DNA of 16,885 nt. Source: Peptococcaceae bacterium (GTDB lineage: Bacteria; Bacillota; Peptococcia; DRI-13; UBA5745). How positions within the stretch are numbered: position 1 is the first letter of the stretch; each line of letters starts with the position of its first letter. The position numbers were made by a program, and so were the translations under genes. The stretch spans positions 1-16,885 of the forward strand of contig JAISDM010000036.1 of assembly GCA_031264885.1 (NCBI GenBank). The letters are read 5' to 3'. The notes beneath the pieces are model-generated. The model had not been told where the DNA came from. It saw only the letters and a list, made by a program, of their open reading frames with translations, and made no database searches. Positions 1-7,389 of the stretch are shown here, one piece after another.

Positions 1-305
1 CAGGCGTCTTTATCGGCGGTCGCGTCGTCTATTTGCAGAATTTCCGTTAAAAAATCCCGGATGGTCTCGTGTTTCCGGGCGGCGGCGCGCGCCATTTGCG
101 CCCCTTTTCTTGTAAGAACGACGCGCGCGTACCGCTCGTTTTTGACGAGCCTTCTTTCGGCAAGCGCCGCCATCGCCGCGTTTGCCGTTGATTTGGTCAC
201 GGACAGCCGCGCGGCGATATCGGTAAGGCGCGCCCCGTATCTTTTCAGCGATACTTCGTAGACGGCTTCGAGGTAGTCTTCCATCCTGGGCGACAGCTTA
301 TCCAT
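1..305 (-). CDS. DtxR/MntR-family metal-dependent regulator (partial, C-terminus outside window)
   Basis: The reading frame starts at the ATG complementary to 303-305 and runs off the left edge after 101 codons. It begins MDKLSPRMEDYLEAVYEVSL. The N-terminal winged helix is clear (about residues 26-65, with TDIAARLSVTKSTANAAMAAL as the HTH), followed by RKHETIRDFLTEIL, which begins the dimerisation/metal region. D10, E13 and H79 occupy positions equivalent to MntR metal ligands D8, E11 and H77; the remaining ligands lie beyond the edge. A GGAG Shine-Dalgarno nine bases upstream supports this start; a nearer upstream ATG is out of frame. The family represses metal uptake or handling genes when Mn(II) or Fe(II) is bound; which metal applies cannot be told from this fragment. 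It follows the aconitase-containing operon on the same strand, separated by a palindromic repeat. Confidence 0.85.
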   Translation of the reverse strand, partial: MDKLSPRMEDYLEAVYEVSLKRYGARLTDIAARLSVTKSTANAAMAALAERRLVKNERYARVVLTRKGAQMARAAARKHETIRDFLTEILQIDDATADKDA

Positions 306-333
306 TGACTCATTCTCCTGCTTCAGACAGTTT

Positions 334-404
334 CGGGCGGCAGAATGCCGCCCCTACAAGACACATCATTCACGGCGCCCGTAGGGGCGGCATTCTGCCG
401 CCCG
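334..404. repeat. Palindromic MITE-like repeat, complete copy 1
   Basis: Two perfectly complementary 24-nt arms (334-357 and 381-404) flank a 23-nt spacer. Each arm is itself a small hairpin (GGGCGGCA-GAA-TGCCGCCC), so the unit can fold as one long stem or as two tandem stems. The arm sequence recurs at 10085, 13228, 13304 and 14137, and the spacer (with CATTCACGGCGCC) is also conserved in the 10085 copy. It lies between the stop of isocitrate dehydrogenase and the DtxR-type gene. It could limit read-through or stabilise the upstream mRNA end, but no T-run follows on either strand. Confidence 0.9.
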
Positions 405-416
405 CATCGGATCCGT

Positions 417-1586
417 TCATTTCAATGTTCGGACCGTTTCGATCACATAATCGGTGAATTGCGCGGATGTCGCGCCGGTGTCGCGTCCGTTGGGGGCGAT
501 GCGCCTTTCTGTAACACAGCAGATGTCCAGCGCCCGGGTCAGCTTGGCTGTCCGGTCCGGGAAGCCGATGTGCGAAAGCAGCATACCGCCGGCCCGCATG
601 ACGCTGCTGGGATCGGCGTACTGTACCCGGCCTTCTTCCACCATCCGGGGGGCGGAACCGTGGATGGCCTCGAACATGGCGTAGCGTTTGCCCAAATTGG
701 CGCTGCCCGCCGTGCCCACGCCCCCTTGGAACTCGGCGGCTTCGTCGGTGAGGATGTCCCCGTACAGATTGGGCAGCACCAGCACCTGAAACTGGGTCCG
801 GCGCTTGGGGTCGATGAGTTTGGCCGTCATAATATCAATATACCAGTCGTCCAGTTCAATCCCCGGATAATCCTTGGCGACGGATTGGCAGATACGCAGG
901 AACTTGCCGTCCGTCGCTTTGATGATATTGGCCTTGGTGACGCAGGTCACCCGGGTTCTGCCATTGGCTTTGGCATAGTCAAAAGCGGCGCGGGCAATGC
1001 GTTCGCTGCCTTCTGTGGTGGTGATGGTGAAGTCTATGGCCAAATCCTCGTTTACATCGAAGCCTTGAGAACCCAGGGCGTAAGCGCCTTCCGTGTTTTC
1101 CCGGAAAAACGCCCAGTCGATGCCTTCTTCCGGAACCCGTACCGGCCGCAAATTGGCAAATAAATCCAATTCCTTGCGCATGGCCACGTTGGCGCTTTCC
1201 AGATTGGGCCAGGGATCGCCTGTGCGCGGCGTATAGGTGGGGCCTTTGAGAATGGCGTGACATTCCTTGAGTTCGGCCAGCACATCATCCGGAAGGGTCT
1301 TGCCGGCTTTGGCCCGGTTCTCGATGGTCAGGCCCCGGATGGGGCGAAACACGACCTTGCCTGCTTTCACTTCATCCTGAAGCAGGAATTCCATGACCCG
1401 CTGTGTATCGCCGGTAATGGTGGGCCCGATTCCGTCGCCGCCCGCCATACCGATAATGATGGGTTTTAATTGACTGTAATCCAAAAAAAGTTTTTCGCTT
1501 TTCATCCGTTCGACGCGCTGGAACTGTTCCGTTAACAGCGCCTCGAATTTTTCTTTTGCCAGCGCGATTTGCGCGGTTTGATCCAT
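417..1586 (-). CDS. icd: Isocitrate dehydrogenase (isocitrate/isopropylmalate dehydrogenase family)
   Basis: A 389-residue decarboxylating dehydrogenase, predicted to convert isocitrate to 2-oxoglutarate in the cytoplasm. The family hallmarks are visible: GGDGIGP near 49-55; substrate-loop SANVAMRKEL (131-140) with the phosphate/substrate Ser and Arg; RENTEGAYA (162-170); VTKAN (216-220) with the catalytic Lys; NLYGDILTDEAA (273-284) with the metal aspartates; and the coenzyme motif AIHGSAP (307-313). About 40 residues precede the Rossmann-like core, longer than in isopropylmalate dehydrogenases. The coenzyme cannot be assigned safely, because the residues after HGSAP (RMVEEG) match neither the classical NADP Lys-Tyr pair nor a clear NAD Asp. 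It is the last gene of the operon, 22 nt after aconitase. That position favours isocitrate over isopropylmalate as substrate. Confidence 0.85.
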   Translation of the reverse strand: MDQTAQIALAKEKFEALLTEQFQRVERMKSEKLFLDYSQLKPIIIGMAGGDGIGPTITGDTQRVMEFLLQDEVKAGKVVFRPIRGLTIENRAKAGKTLPDDVLAELKECHAILKGPTYTPRTGDPWPNLESANVAMRKELDLFANLRPVRVPEEGIDWAFFRENTEGAYALGSQGFDVNEDLAIDFTITTTEGSERIARAAFDYAKANGRTRVTCVTKANIIKATDGKFLRICQSVAKDYPGIELDDWYIDIMTAKLIDPKRRTQFQVLVLPNLYGDILTDEAAEFQGGVGTAGSANLGKRYAMFEAIHGSAPRMVEEGRVQYADPSSVMRAGGMLLSHIGFPDRTAKLTRALDICCVTERRIAPNGRDTGATSAQFTDYVIETVRTLK

Positions 1587-1608
1587 AAGTCCGCCCCCCT
1601 GTAAAATT

Positions 1609-3534
1609 TTAGCCTTCTTCGCGGATTTGGTTGATTTTGCCGCCCGCGAGCAGTATTTTTCTCTCCTGATCCGTGACGGTCAGCGCCATTTCAAAGGCGC
1701 GGCCCGCCCCGGTTTGTACCAAAATCGTGTCCGCGCCGGAGCGAACCTGTTCGCCGGCGTCCGGAATGATCAGCGTATCGCCTTGGACCAGAGCGTCATA
1801 GTCCGCGCTGTTCTTGAATGTCAGGGGCAAAATGCCCGAGTTGATCAGATTGGATTTATGGATCCGCGCGAAGCTCTTGACCAGCACCGCCTTGATACCC
1901 AAATATAACGGCGCCAGGGCGGCGTGTTCCCGGCTGGAACCCTGGCCGTAATTCTCGCCGCCCGCGACGACGCCAACCCCCGCCTTCTTAGCCCGGGCGG
2001 GGAATGTCTCGTCGCAGGGCGCCAGGCAGTATTCGGCCAAGTAGGGAATATTGGACCGGTATGGCAGCAGTCTGGCGTTGGAAGGCATGATTTGGTCGGT
2101 GGTGACGTTGTCCCCCAGTTTCAGCAGGACTTCTCCCCGCAATTGGGGCGGCAGTTTGGTGTTCAGCGGGAAAGGCTTGATGTTCGGACCCCGTACCACC
2201 TCCACCGACCGCGGATCCTTGGAAGGCGGGACGACCATATTGTCGTTGACCCAGAATTGACCGGGCATATCCACGTGAATATCCGTCTCCAGCCGGGTGG
2301 GATCCGTCAGACAGCCGGCAATGGCGCTGGCCACCGCCGTCTCTGTGCTGACTAGGTACACTTCCGCCGAATCCGTCCCGCAGCGGCCTTTAAAGTTGCG
2401 GTTGAAGGTTCTGAGGGAGACGCCGTTCGTGGCGGGAGACTGGCCCATTCCGATACATGGCCCGCATCCGGATTCCAGAATCCTGGCGCCGGCGTCGAGG
2501 ATATCCGCCAAGGCGCCGTTTTGGGCCAGCATGGTCAGTACCTGTTTGGAACCGGGCGAAACCACCAGACTCACATGAGACGCCACCGTCTTGCCCTTCA
2601 GCATCCGGGCGGTTTTCATCATATCCTGGTAAGAACTGTTGGTGCAGCTGCCGATGGCTACTTGATCCACCCGGATTTCGCCGATTTCCGAAACCGCCTT
2701 GACGTTGTCCGGACTGTGGGGCGCCGCCGCCAGAGGCGTCAATTGGCCCAGGTCGATCTCGACGGTTTCGTCATATTCCGCGTCGGGATCCGCCAAAAGT
2801 TCCGACCATTGATCTTCCCGGCCCTGGGCGCGCATGAACGCTTTGGCGGCGCCGTCGCTGGGAAATACGGAAGTGGTCGCGCCCAGTTCGGCGCCCATAT
2901 TGGTGATGGTGGAGCGCTCAGGAACCGTCAGGCTTTGGACGCCGGGCCCGGTATATTCCATGATTTTGCCCACGCCGCCTTTGACGGACAGCCGGCGCAG
3001 CACCTCCAGAATGACGTCCTTCGCGGCCACATAGGGTTTCAGCCGGCCGGTCAGCCGGATGTTCACGACTTGCGGCATCACCAGGGAATAAAGCCCGCTG
3101 CCCATAGCGACGGCCACATCCAGCCCGCCGGCGCCTATGGCCAGCATGCCGATGGCGCCGCAGGTGGGGGTATGGCTGTCGGAGCCCACCAGCGTCTCAC
3201 CGGGAACGCTGAAACGCTCCAAGTGTACCTGATGGCATATGCCGTTGCCGGGCCGGGAAAAATAGACGCCGTGCCTGTGCGCCGCCGTTTGGATGTATTT
3301 GTGGTCATCCGCGTTTTCGAAGCCCTCCTGGAGCATGTTGTGATCGATGTAAGCCACGGAACGCCGGGTCTTGACCTGATCCACATCCATGGCCTCCAGC
3401 TGCAGATAGGCCATGGTGCCTGTAGAATCCTGGGTTAAGGTTTGATCCGCGCGGATGACGATCTCTGTTCCCGGAATCATTTGGCCGGCCGTGAGATGCT
3501 CCGCGATGATTTTTTTCGCAATGCTCAAACCCAT
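1609..3534 (-). CDS. Aconitate hydratase (aconitase, about 640-residue anaerobe type)
   Basis: A 641-residue 4Fe-4S enzyme that interconverts citrate and isocitrate through cis-aconitate. Motifs are in the expected order: GSDSHTPTCG (117-126); SCTNSSYQDM (from 296), whose C297 is the first cluster ligand; and SGCGPCIGMGQSP (355-367), supplying C357 and C360. The C-terminal swivel domain begins near residue 460 and contains NYGQGSSREHAAL. The length matches the compact aconitase of Clostridia rather than the roughly 900-residue AcnA. The start at 3534 is supported by a GGAGG eight bases upstream. The 68-nt gap from the citrate synthase gene contains a short GC hairpin (CCGGC 3561-3565 with GCCGG 3570-3574). 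Second gene of the citrate-to-2-oxoglutarate operon. Confidence 0.95.
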   Translation of the reverse strand: MGLSIAKKIIAEHLTAGQMIPGTEIVIRADQTLTQDSTGTMAYLQLEAMDVDQVKTRRSVAYIDHNMLQEGFENADDHKYIQTAAHRHGVYFSRPGNGICHQVHLERFSVPGETLVGSDSHTPTCGAIGMLAIGAGGLDVAVAMGSGLYSLVMPQVVNIRLTGRLKPYVAAKDVILEVLRRLSVKGGVGKIMEYTGPGVQSLTVPERSTITNMGAELGATTSVFPSDGAAKAFMRAQGREDQWSELLADPDAEYDETVEIDLGQLTPLAAAPHSPDNVKAVSEIGEIRVDQVAIGSCTNSSYQDMMKTARMLKGKTVASHVSLVVSPGSKQVLTMLAQNGALADILDAGARILESGCGPCIGMGQSPATNGVSLRTFNRNFKGRCGTDSAEVYLVSTETAVASAIAGCLTDPTRLETDIHVDMPGQFWVNDNMVVPPSKDPRSVEVVRGPNIKPFPLNTKLPPQLRGEVLLKLGDNVTTDQIMPSNARLLPYRSNIPYLAEYCLAPCDETFPARAKKAGVGVVAGGENYGQGSSREHAALAPLYLGIKAVLVKSFARIHKSNLINSGILPLTFKNSADYDALVQGDTLIIPDAGEQVRSGADTILVQTGAGRAFEMALTVTDQERKILLAGGKINQIREEG

Positions 3535-3602
3535 TGATGATGCCTCCGTTTCTTCTTTTGCCGGCGGACGCCGGTTAGGAACTATTCAACAAGCCTCGCG
3601 GT

Positions 3603-4973
3603 TCACAGCCCCAGCTTCTGCGCTTCTTTGGCGAAGACCAGCTCCAGCTCATGATCCGCGATGGTGGTCACCCGGCCGCTGTCGTACTGGGCGTCCACCC
3701 AGTCCTTCATATTGTGAATTAAGGGGTGCTTTTTGTCAAAGGGTTTTTCGCCGGGACGAATGATGTTTTGATTGACCCAATGGGCGACTCCGGCCAGCCC
3801 GGAAGCATTGTTGACCGCCACCTTGCAGGGCCGGTTCAGAATCTGGTCCGTATTAAAAATATTATAGATCTCTTCATTCTTCATCAGTCCGTCCGCGTGG
3901 ATTCCGGCGCTGGTCACGTTGAACTTCTCTCCCACAAAGGGCGTCATGGGCGGAATCTTGTAGCCGATCTCGTCTTCGTAATATTGCGCGATTTCGGTAA
4001 TCACGGTGGTATCCATCGCGTCCAGGGTTCCCCGCAATTGCGCGTATTCGACGATCATGGCTTCCAGAGGCGTATTCCCGGTTCGCTCGCCCAGCCCCAG
4101 AAGAGAGCAGTTAACGGCCGCCGCGCCGTAGAGCCAGGCATAACTGGCGTTGGACACCGCTCTGTAAAAATCGTTGTGCCCATGCCACTCAATTAATTCG
4201 TGGGGTACGCCGGCATAATGGTATAAGCCGTAAATCAGGCCCTGGACGCATCTGGGCAAAACGCTTCCGGGATAGGTCACGCCGTAGCCCATGGTGTCGC
4301 AGGCCCGGATTTTGATTGGGACGCCTGACTGTTCCATTAAGTTCATCAGTTCTGAGGCGAAGGGGATGACAAATCCGTAATAATCCGCCCGGGTAATGTC
4401 TTCAAAATGGCAGCGGGGGCGGATCCCCATATCGACGCAATCCTGAATGACGCTGAGATAATGGTGCAGAGCCTGCTTGCGGGTCATTTTCATCTTATGA
4501 TAGATGTGATAGTCCGAGCAGCTGACCAGAAGGCCGGTCTCCTTGATTCCGATGGATTTGACCAGTTCAAAATCCTCCTTGGACGCCCGGATCCAGCTGG
4601 TAACTTCCGGGAACTCGTATCCGCGCTCCATACACTTCTCCAGGACTTCCCGGTCTTTTTTGGAATAAACAAAGAATTCGCTCTGCCGGATAACGCCGTG
4701 GGGACCGGATAATTTATGCAGCAAATCGTAGATATGCAGTGTTTGTTCTATCGTGTAGGGTTCCCTGGACTGCTGCCCGTCCCGGAAGGTGGTATCGGTA
4801 ATCCAGATTTCATCGGGCATAGAGATAGGCACCATCCGGTGGTTAAAAGCGACCTTGGGGATTTCGTCGTACATAAATAAGCTGCGGAACAAATTGGGCT
4901 TCGAGGGGTTTTGCAGCGGATACTTGAATTCTTCTTTCTCCAGCAAATTGGTGTACTCATTGAGTTCAAACAT
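3603..4973 (-). CDS. Probable Re-citrate synthase (homocitrate/isopropylmalate synthase-like)
   Basis: A 456-residue DRE-TIM metallolyase. Visible motifs are ITDTTFRDGQQSR (58-70) with the catalytic Arg and metal Asp; HGHND (264-268), the metal His pair; and GLGERTGNTPLE (292-303). About 55 residues (NLFRSLFMYDEIPKVAFNHR region) precede the TIM barrel, and there is no long C-terminal leucine-regulatory domain as in LeuA. From family knowledge, this architecture with aconitase and isocitrate dehydrogenase downstream is typical of the anaerobic Re-face citrate synthase first described in Clostridium kluyveri; plain sequence searches often label it 2-isopropylmalate or homocitrate synthase. No LeuB, LeuC or LeuD lies nearby, and no conventional (Si) citrate synthase is present in the window. 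A GGAGG at 4981-4985, seven bases upstream, supports the start. First gene of the operon. Confidence 0.78.
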   Translation of the reverse strand: MFELNEYTNLLEKEEFKYPLQNPSKPNLFRSLFMYDEIPKVAFNHRMVPISMPDEIWITDTTFRDGQQSREPYTIEQTLHIYDLLHKLSGPHGVIRQSEFFVYSKKDREVLEKCMERGYEFPEVTSWIRASKEDFELVKSIGIKETGLLVSCSDYHIYHKMKMTRKQALHHYLSVIQDCVDMGIRPRCHFEDITRADYYGFVIPFASELMNLMEQSGVPIKIRACDTMGYGVTYPGSVLPRCVQGLIYGLYHYAGVPHELIEWHGHNDFYRAVSNASYAWLYGAAAVNCSLLGLGERTGNTPLEAMIVEYAQLRGTLDAMDTTVITEIAQYYEDEIGYKIPPMTPFVGEKFNVTSAGIHADGLMKNEEIYNIFNTDQILNRPCKVAVNNASGLAGVAHWVNQNIIRPGEKPFDKKHPLIHNMKDWVDAQYDSGRVTTIADHELELVFAKEAQKLGL

Positions 4974-5029
4974 AAAATGGCCTCCATTCTTGCGCGCGAA
5001 TCGCGAATATTATTTAATTTATGGTGAAT

Positions 5030-5058
5030 ATTATAAGAGTTTCTGATCATAATGTCAA
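5030..5058 (-). promoter_or_regulatory. Sigma-A promoter of the citrate synthase-aconitase-isocitrate dehydrogenase operon
   Basis: On the minus strand, TTGACA (5053-5058) and TATAAT (5030-5035) are separated by exactly 17 nt, a full match to the housekeeping consensus. Transcription would start near 5023, leaving a leader of about 50 nt with the GGAGG Shine-Dalgarno. The spacer contains TGATCAGAAACTC, a weak look-alike of a CodY box. Confidence 0.85.
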
Positions 5059-5124
5059 TACGATATTTCTCAAACAATACTTTTGTTTGTCTGCGCTTCA
5101 CCGGCATATGACATAAAAATACGG

Positions 5125-5153
5125 AATTTCCGGTATTCTTTATACCGGAAATT
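5125..5153. repeat. 12-bp perfect inverted repeat with 5-nt centre
   Basis: AATTTCCGGTAT (5125-5136) and ATACCGGAAATT (5142-5153) are exact complements around TCTTT. No T-run follows, so a regulator-binding site is at least as likely as a terminator. It lies between the operon promoter on the minus strand and the regulator remnant on the plus strand. Confidence 0.75.
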
Positions 5154-5254
5154 ATAGCGGCCCCTTGATATTCCAAGGATTCCCCCAATAAAAACGACAG
5201 AGAATATGTTTAAATATACATCGATAGTGATAAAAAACAGGATCCGTGAAATGA

Positions 5255-5377
5255 TGGGATGTGCCGCTCAAAATATATATCGCCTTGGGTTGCAGTCTCA
5301 ATGATATTGATGATATTATGGAAGTGGTTGACAACAACCAGACAGATGGTGAGCCTAAAACGAGGAGTACAAACTAA
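5255..5377 (+). pseudogene. 3' remnant of an XRE/Cro-C1-type regulator
   Basis: The frame ending at TAA 5375-5377 is open only from 5255, after TGA 5252-5254. Further in-frame TAG, TGA and TAA lie at 5225-5233. Its translation contains LKIYIALGCSLNDIDDIMEV, which resembles the end of the DNA-binding domain of small Cro/C1 regulators (typically LLKICKALDCxxxDIMEVV). The helix-turn-helix itself and the start codon are gone. The TAA overlaps the ATG of the next reading frame by one base (TAATG), the arrangement expected of a translationally coupled operon leader gene. Identification rests on a short stretch, so confidence is moderate. Confidence 0.5.
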
Positions 5378-5574
5378 TGCCGAAAATCTATGATAACATT
5401 CACATAAAATTTGCTGACGGTTTAGCCGGACACTTGCAGACCGCTAACCGGGTGGACTACTGCGTAGGGTATTTCAATCTCCGGGGGTGGAGTGTTGTCA
5501 CGGGCGACATCGACAGCCTTGCCGGAGGCATGGTGTACGAAGGCGGCGCTGCGGAAGGGGGCGATGAGGAATGA
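5377..5574 (+). pseudogene. N-terminal stub of a PLD-nuclease/helicase protein
   Basis: A 65-codon frame begins MPKIYDNIHIKFADGLAGHL and continues with VDYCVGYFNLRGW. From memory of the family, this matches the extreme N-terminus of large helicases with a phospholipase-D-like nuclease domain, which are usually many hundreds of residues long. The stub stops after GGDEE, well before the HKD catalytic motif and all helicase motifs. It ends in an ATGA overlap with the downstream gene, which suggests an internal deletion that joined the early part of the helicase gene to the start of its neighbour. It could instead be translated only to couple expression of the next gene. The family name is from recognition, not from a search. 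Confidence 0.55.
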
Positions 5575-7265
5575 GGGATATTGATTTGAACACCGATTTG
5601 CTTCAGACCCTGCGCGGACTCATTGCCAGCTGGGAGAATGAAGCCGTTGAGTTTAAGCTTGCAAACAACAACTACAAGCAGGATGAAATCGGGCAGTATT
5701 TTTCCGCTATCAGCAACGAGGCGAACCTGAAAGGTTTGCAGTACGGCTGGCTTGTGTTCGGCGTACACAACAAGACTCGCGGGATAGAGGGCAGCGATTA
5801 CCGCAACACACAGGGACTGGAAACGCTGAAACATGAAATAGCTGATAATACCACGGACAGAATCACCTTCATTGACATATTCGAGGTCTATGACGAGGAA
5901 AACCGCCGTATCGTGATGTTTAAAATCCCAGCCGCCATTCCGAATGTGCCAACCGCTTGGAAAGGGCATTGGTACGGGCGTGAGGGCGAATCCCTCAGCG
6001 CGTTGTCACCGGAGGAACTGGGGCGTTTGCGCGGTCAGTCTCGCCGCGACTGGTCAAAGCAGTTGATAGACGGTTCCGGCATCCAGCATTTGGACATTGA
6101 GGCTATCCGCATAGCGCGGGAACAGTTCAAGGAAAAGAACGAGCGCACCGGTTCGGAAATTGATAACCTTACCGATGAACAGTTCCTGACCAAGTTGAAA
6201 CTCATCATCGGCGGCAAATTGACCAACGCCGCGATGGTGCTGCTCGGCAATCCCGACTTTGACTATCTTCTTGACTGGTCGCCCCGTGTGATGTGGCGCT
6301 TGTACAGCGAAAACGGCAAGGATAAGGATTATGAGGAATTTCGTGTCCCGTTTATCACGGTGGTCGATAAGGCTTACGATAAAGTCCGTAATCTGACTTA
6401 CCGCTATATGCCGAATCAGATGACCCTGTTTCCAAAAGAGACCAAGCAATATGACGCCAGTCTGGTGCGTGAGCTGCTGAACAACTGTATCGCGCATCAA
6501 GATTACACAGCCGGGCGCAGAATCTACCTTGACGAGTTTGAGGACACGATTGTCATTTCCAACGCGGGGACATTCCTGCCCGGCGATATCCGCGAGGTGC
6601 TGAAGCCCGGTTATACAGCGCCCTATTATCTGAACCAGCTGCTTGCGGACGCGATGATGAACTTTAATATGATTGACACCAAACAGATGGGAATCAGAAT
6701 GGTGTTTAACATACAGCGGCAACGCTATTTTCCTATGCCGGATTACGAGTTGACCAAGCCGAAAGAGGTTGCCGTCAGGGTCTACGGCAAAATACTTGAC
6801 GAGAATTACACGCGATTGCTGTTTGGGCGTGACGACTTAGATATGGAAACGGTGTTTTTGCTTGACTGTGTTCAGAAGCGCATTCCGCTTGAAGCTGAGC
6901 AGTATAAGCAGCTTCAAAAGCACGGCGTCATCGAGGGCAGGCGACCGAATGTGTTTGTGTCGGCGGGGATTGCCGATATCGTAGACGAGCGAGCGCAGTA
7001 TATTAAGAACAAGGCGATGGACGACGACTATTATATGCAACTCATTATCAGCTATTTGCGCCAATACCATCACGGTAAGAAAAGCGATTTTGTTAAACTG
7101 CTGTCGAATAAACTGTCCGATGTGCTTGATGAAAAGCAGAAGGAAAACAAGGTGCGAAATATCCTCACAAGCATGCGACAGGACGGCATAATCGAACGCG
7201 TTGACGGCAATCAGCGAACCGGATTTTGGGTATTGACTATTGACTACAAAAATCCCACAAACTGA
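5571..7265 (+). CDS. Schlafen-AlbA_2 / GHKL-ATPase domain protein
   Basis: A 564-residue protein with three recognisable parts. Residues 15-150 form a Schlafen AlbA_2-type domain (NEAVEFKLANNN, then YGWLVFGVHNK and GHWYGREGES). Residues 290-400 resemble the HATPase_c_4 domain of RecG-like putative transcriptional regulators, with N-box ELLNNCIAHQDY (301-312) and ISNAGTFLPGDI (329-340) in the ATP-lid region. Residues from about 510 resemble a winged helix (KVRNILTSMRQDGIIERV). Such proteins occur in mobile and defence-associated loci, often beside helicases and DNA methyltransferases; the biochemical role is not settled. The gene overlaps the preceding stub by 4 nt (ATGA) and has no strong Shine-Dalgarno of its own beyond a GGGGG eleven bases upstream, so translation is probably coupled. 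The frame is intact, unlike its upstream partners. Confidence 0.8.
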   Translation: MRDIDLNTDLLQTLRGLIASWENEAVEFKLANNNYKQDEIGQYFSAISNEANLKGLQYGWLVFGVHNKTRGIEGSDYRNTQGLETLKHEIADNTTDRITFIDIFEVYDEENRRIVMFKIPAAIPNVPTAWKGHWYGREGESLSALSPEELGRLRGQSRRDWSKQLIDGSGIQHLDIEAIRIAREQFKEKNERTGSEIDNLTDEQFLTKLKLIIGGKLTNAAMVLLGNPDFDYLLDWSPRVMWRLYSENGKDKDYEEFRVPFITVVDKAYDKVRNLTYRYMPNQMTLFPKETKQYDASLVRELLNNCIAHQDYTAGRRIYLDEFEDTIVISNAGTFLPGDIREVLKPGYTAPYYLNQLLADAMMNFNMIDTKQMGIRMVFNIQRQRYFPMPDYELTKPKEVAVRVYGKILDENYTRLLFGRDDLDMETVFLLDCVQKRIPLEAEQYKQLQKHGVIEGRRPNVFVSAGIADIVDERAQYIKNKAMDDDYYMQLIISYLRQYHHGKKSDFVKLLSNKLSDVLDEKQKENKVRNILTSMRQDGIIERVDGNQRTGFWVLTIDYKNPTN

Positions 7266-7376
7266 TTTTTTAGTCAATCATTTAGTCAATTCGGAGTCGA
7301 TCAATGCCCGAAAAACGGCGCAGTTGCTGGATTTTTGATTGACTACGATTGTTTTCAATCAAAAATGTCAAGTCAA
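7233..7376. repeat. Cluster of TTGACT/AGTCAA hexamers with an 11-bp inverted repeat
   Basis: Six TTGACT hexamers (either orientation) fall within 144 nt, at 7233, 7240, 7272, 7284, 7339 and 7371. TAGTCAATCA (7271-7280) and TGATTGACTA (7336-7345) form a 10-bp inverted pair. Separately, ATTTTTGATTG (7331-7341) and CAATCAAAAAT (7356-7366) can pair around a 14-nt loop. The cluster spans the end of the AlbA_2 gene and the gap before the convergent zinc-ribbon gene. It may be a weak bidirectional terminator, a binding-site array or an insertion boundary. Confidence 0.6.
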
Positions 7377-7389
7377 TCCAATTAAACCT

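Noticed and set aside
345..1163. 272-codon plus-strand reading frame opposite isocitrate dehydrogenase
   Set aside because: It starts inside the palindromic repeat, has no family resemblance and lies antisense to a gene with full catalytic motifs.
2521..3438. 305-codon plus-strand frame opposite aconitase
   Set aside because: His/Gly/Arg-rich composition typical of an antisense shadow; the minus strand encodes a clear aconitase.
5036..5052. CodY-box-like sequence within the promoter spacer of the citrate operon
   Set aside because: Only about 10 of 15 positions fit the consensus AATTTTCWGAAAATT, too weak to call; a motif scan or CodY binding data would decide.
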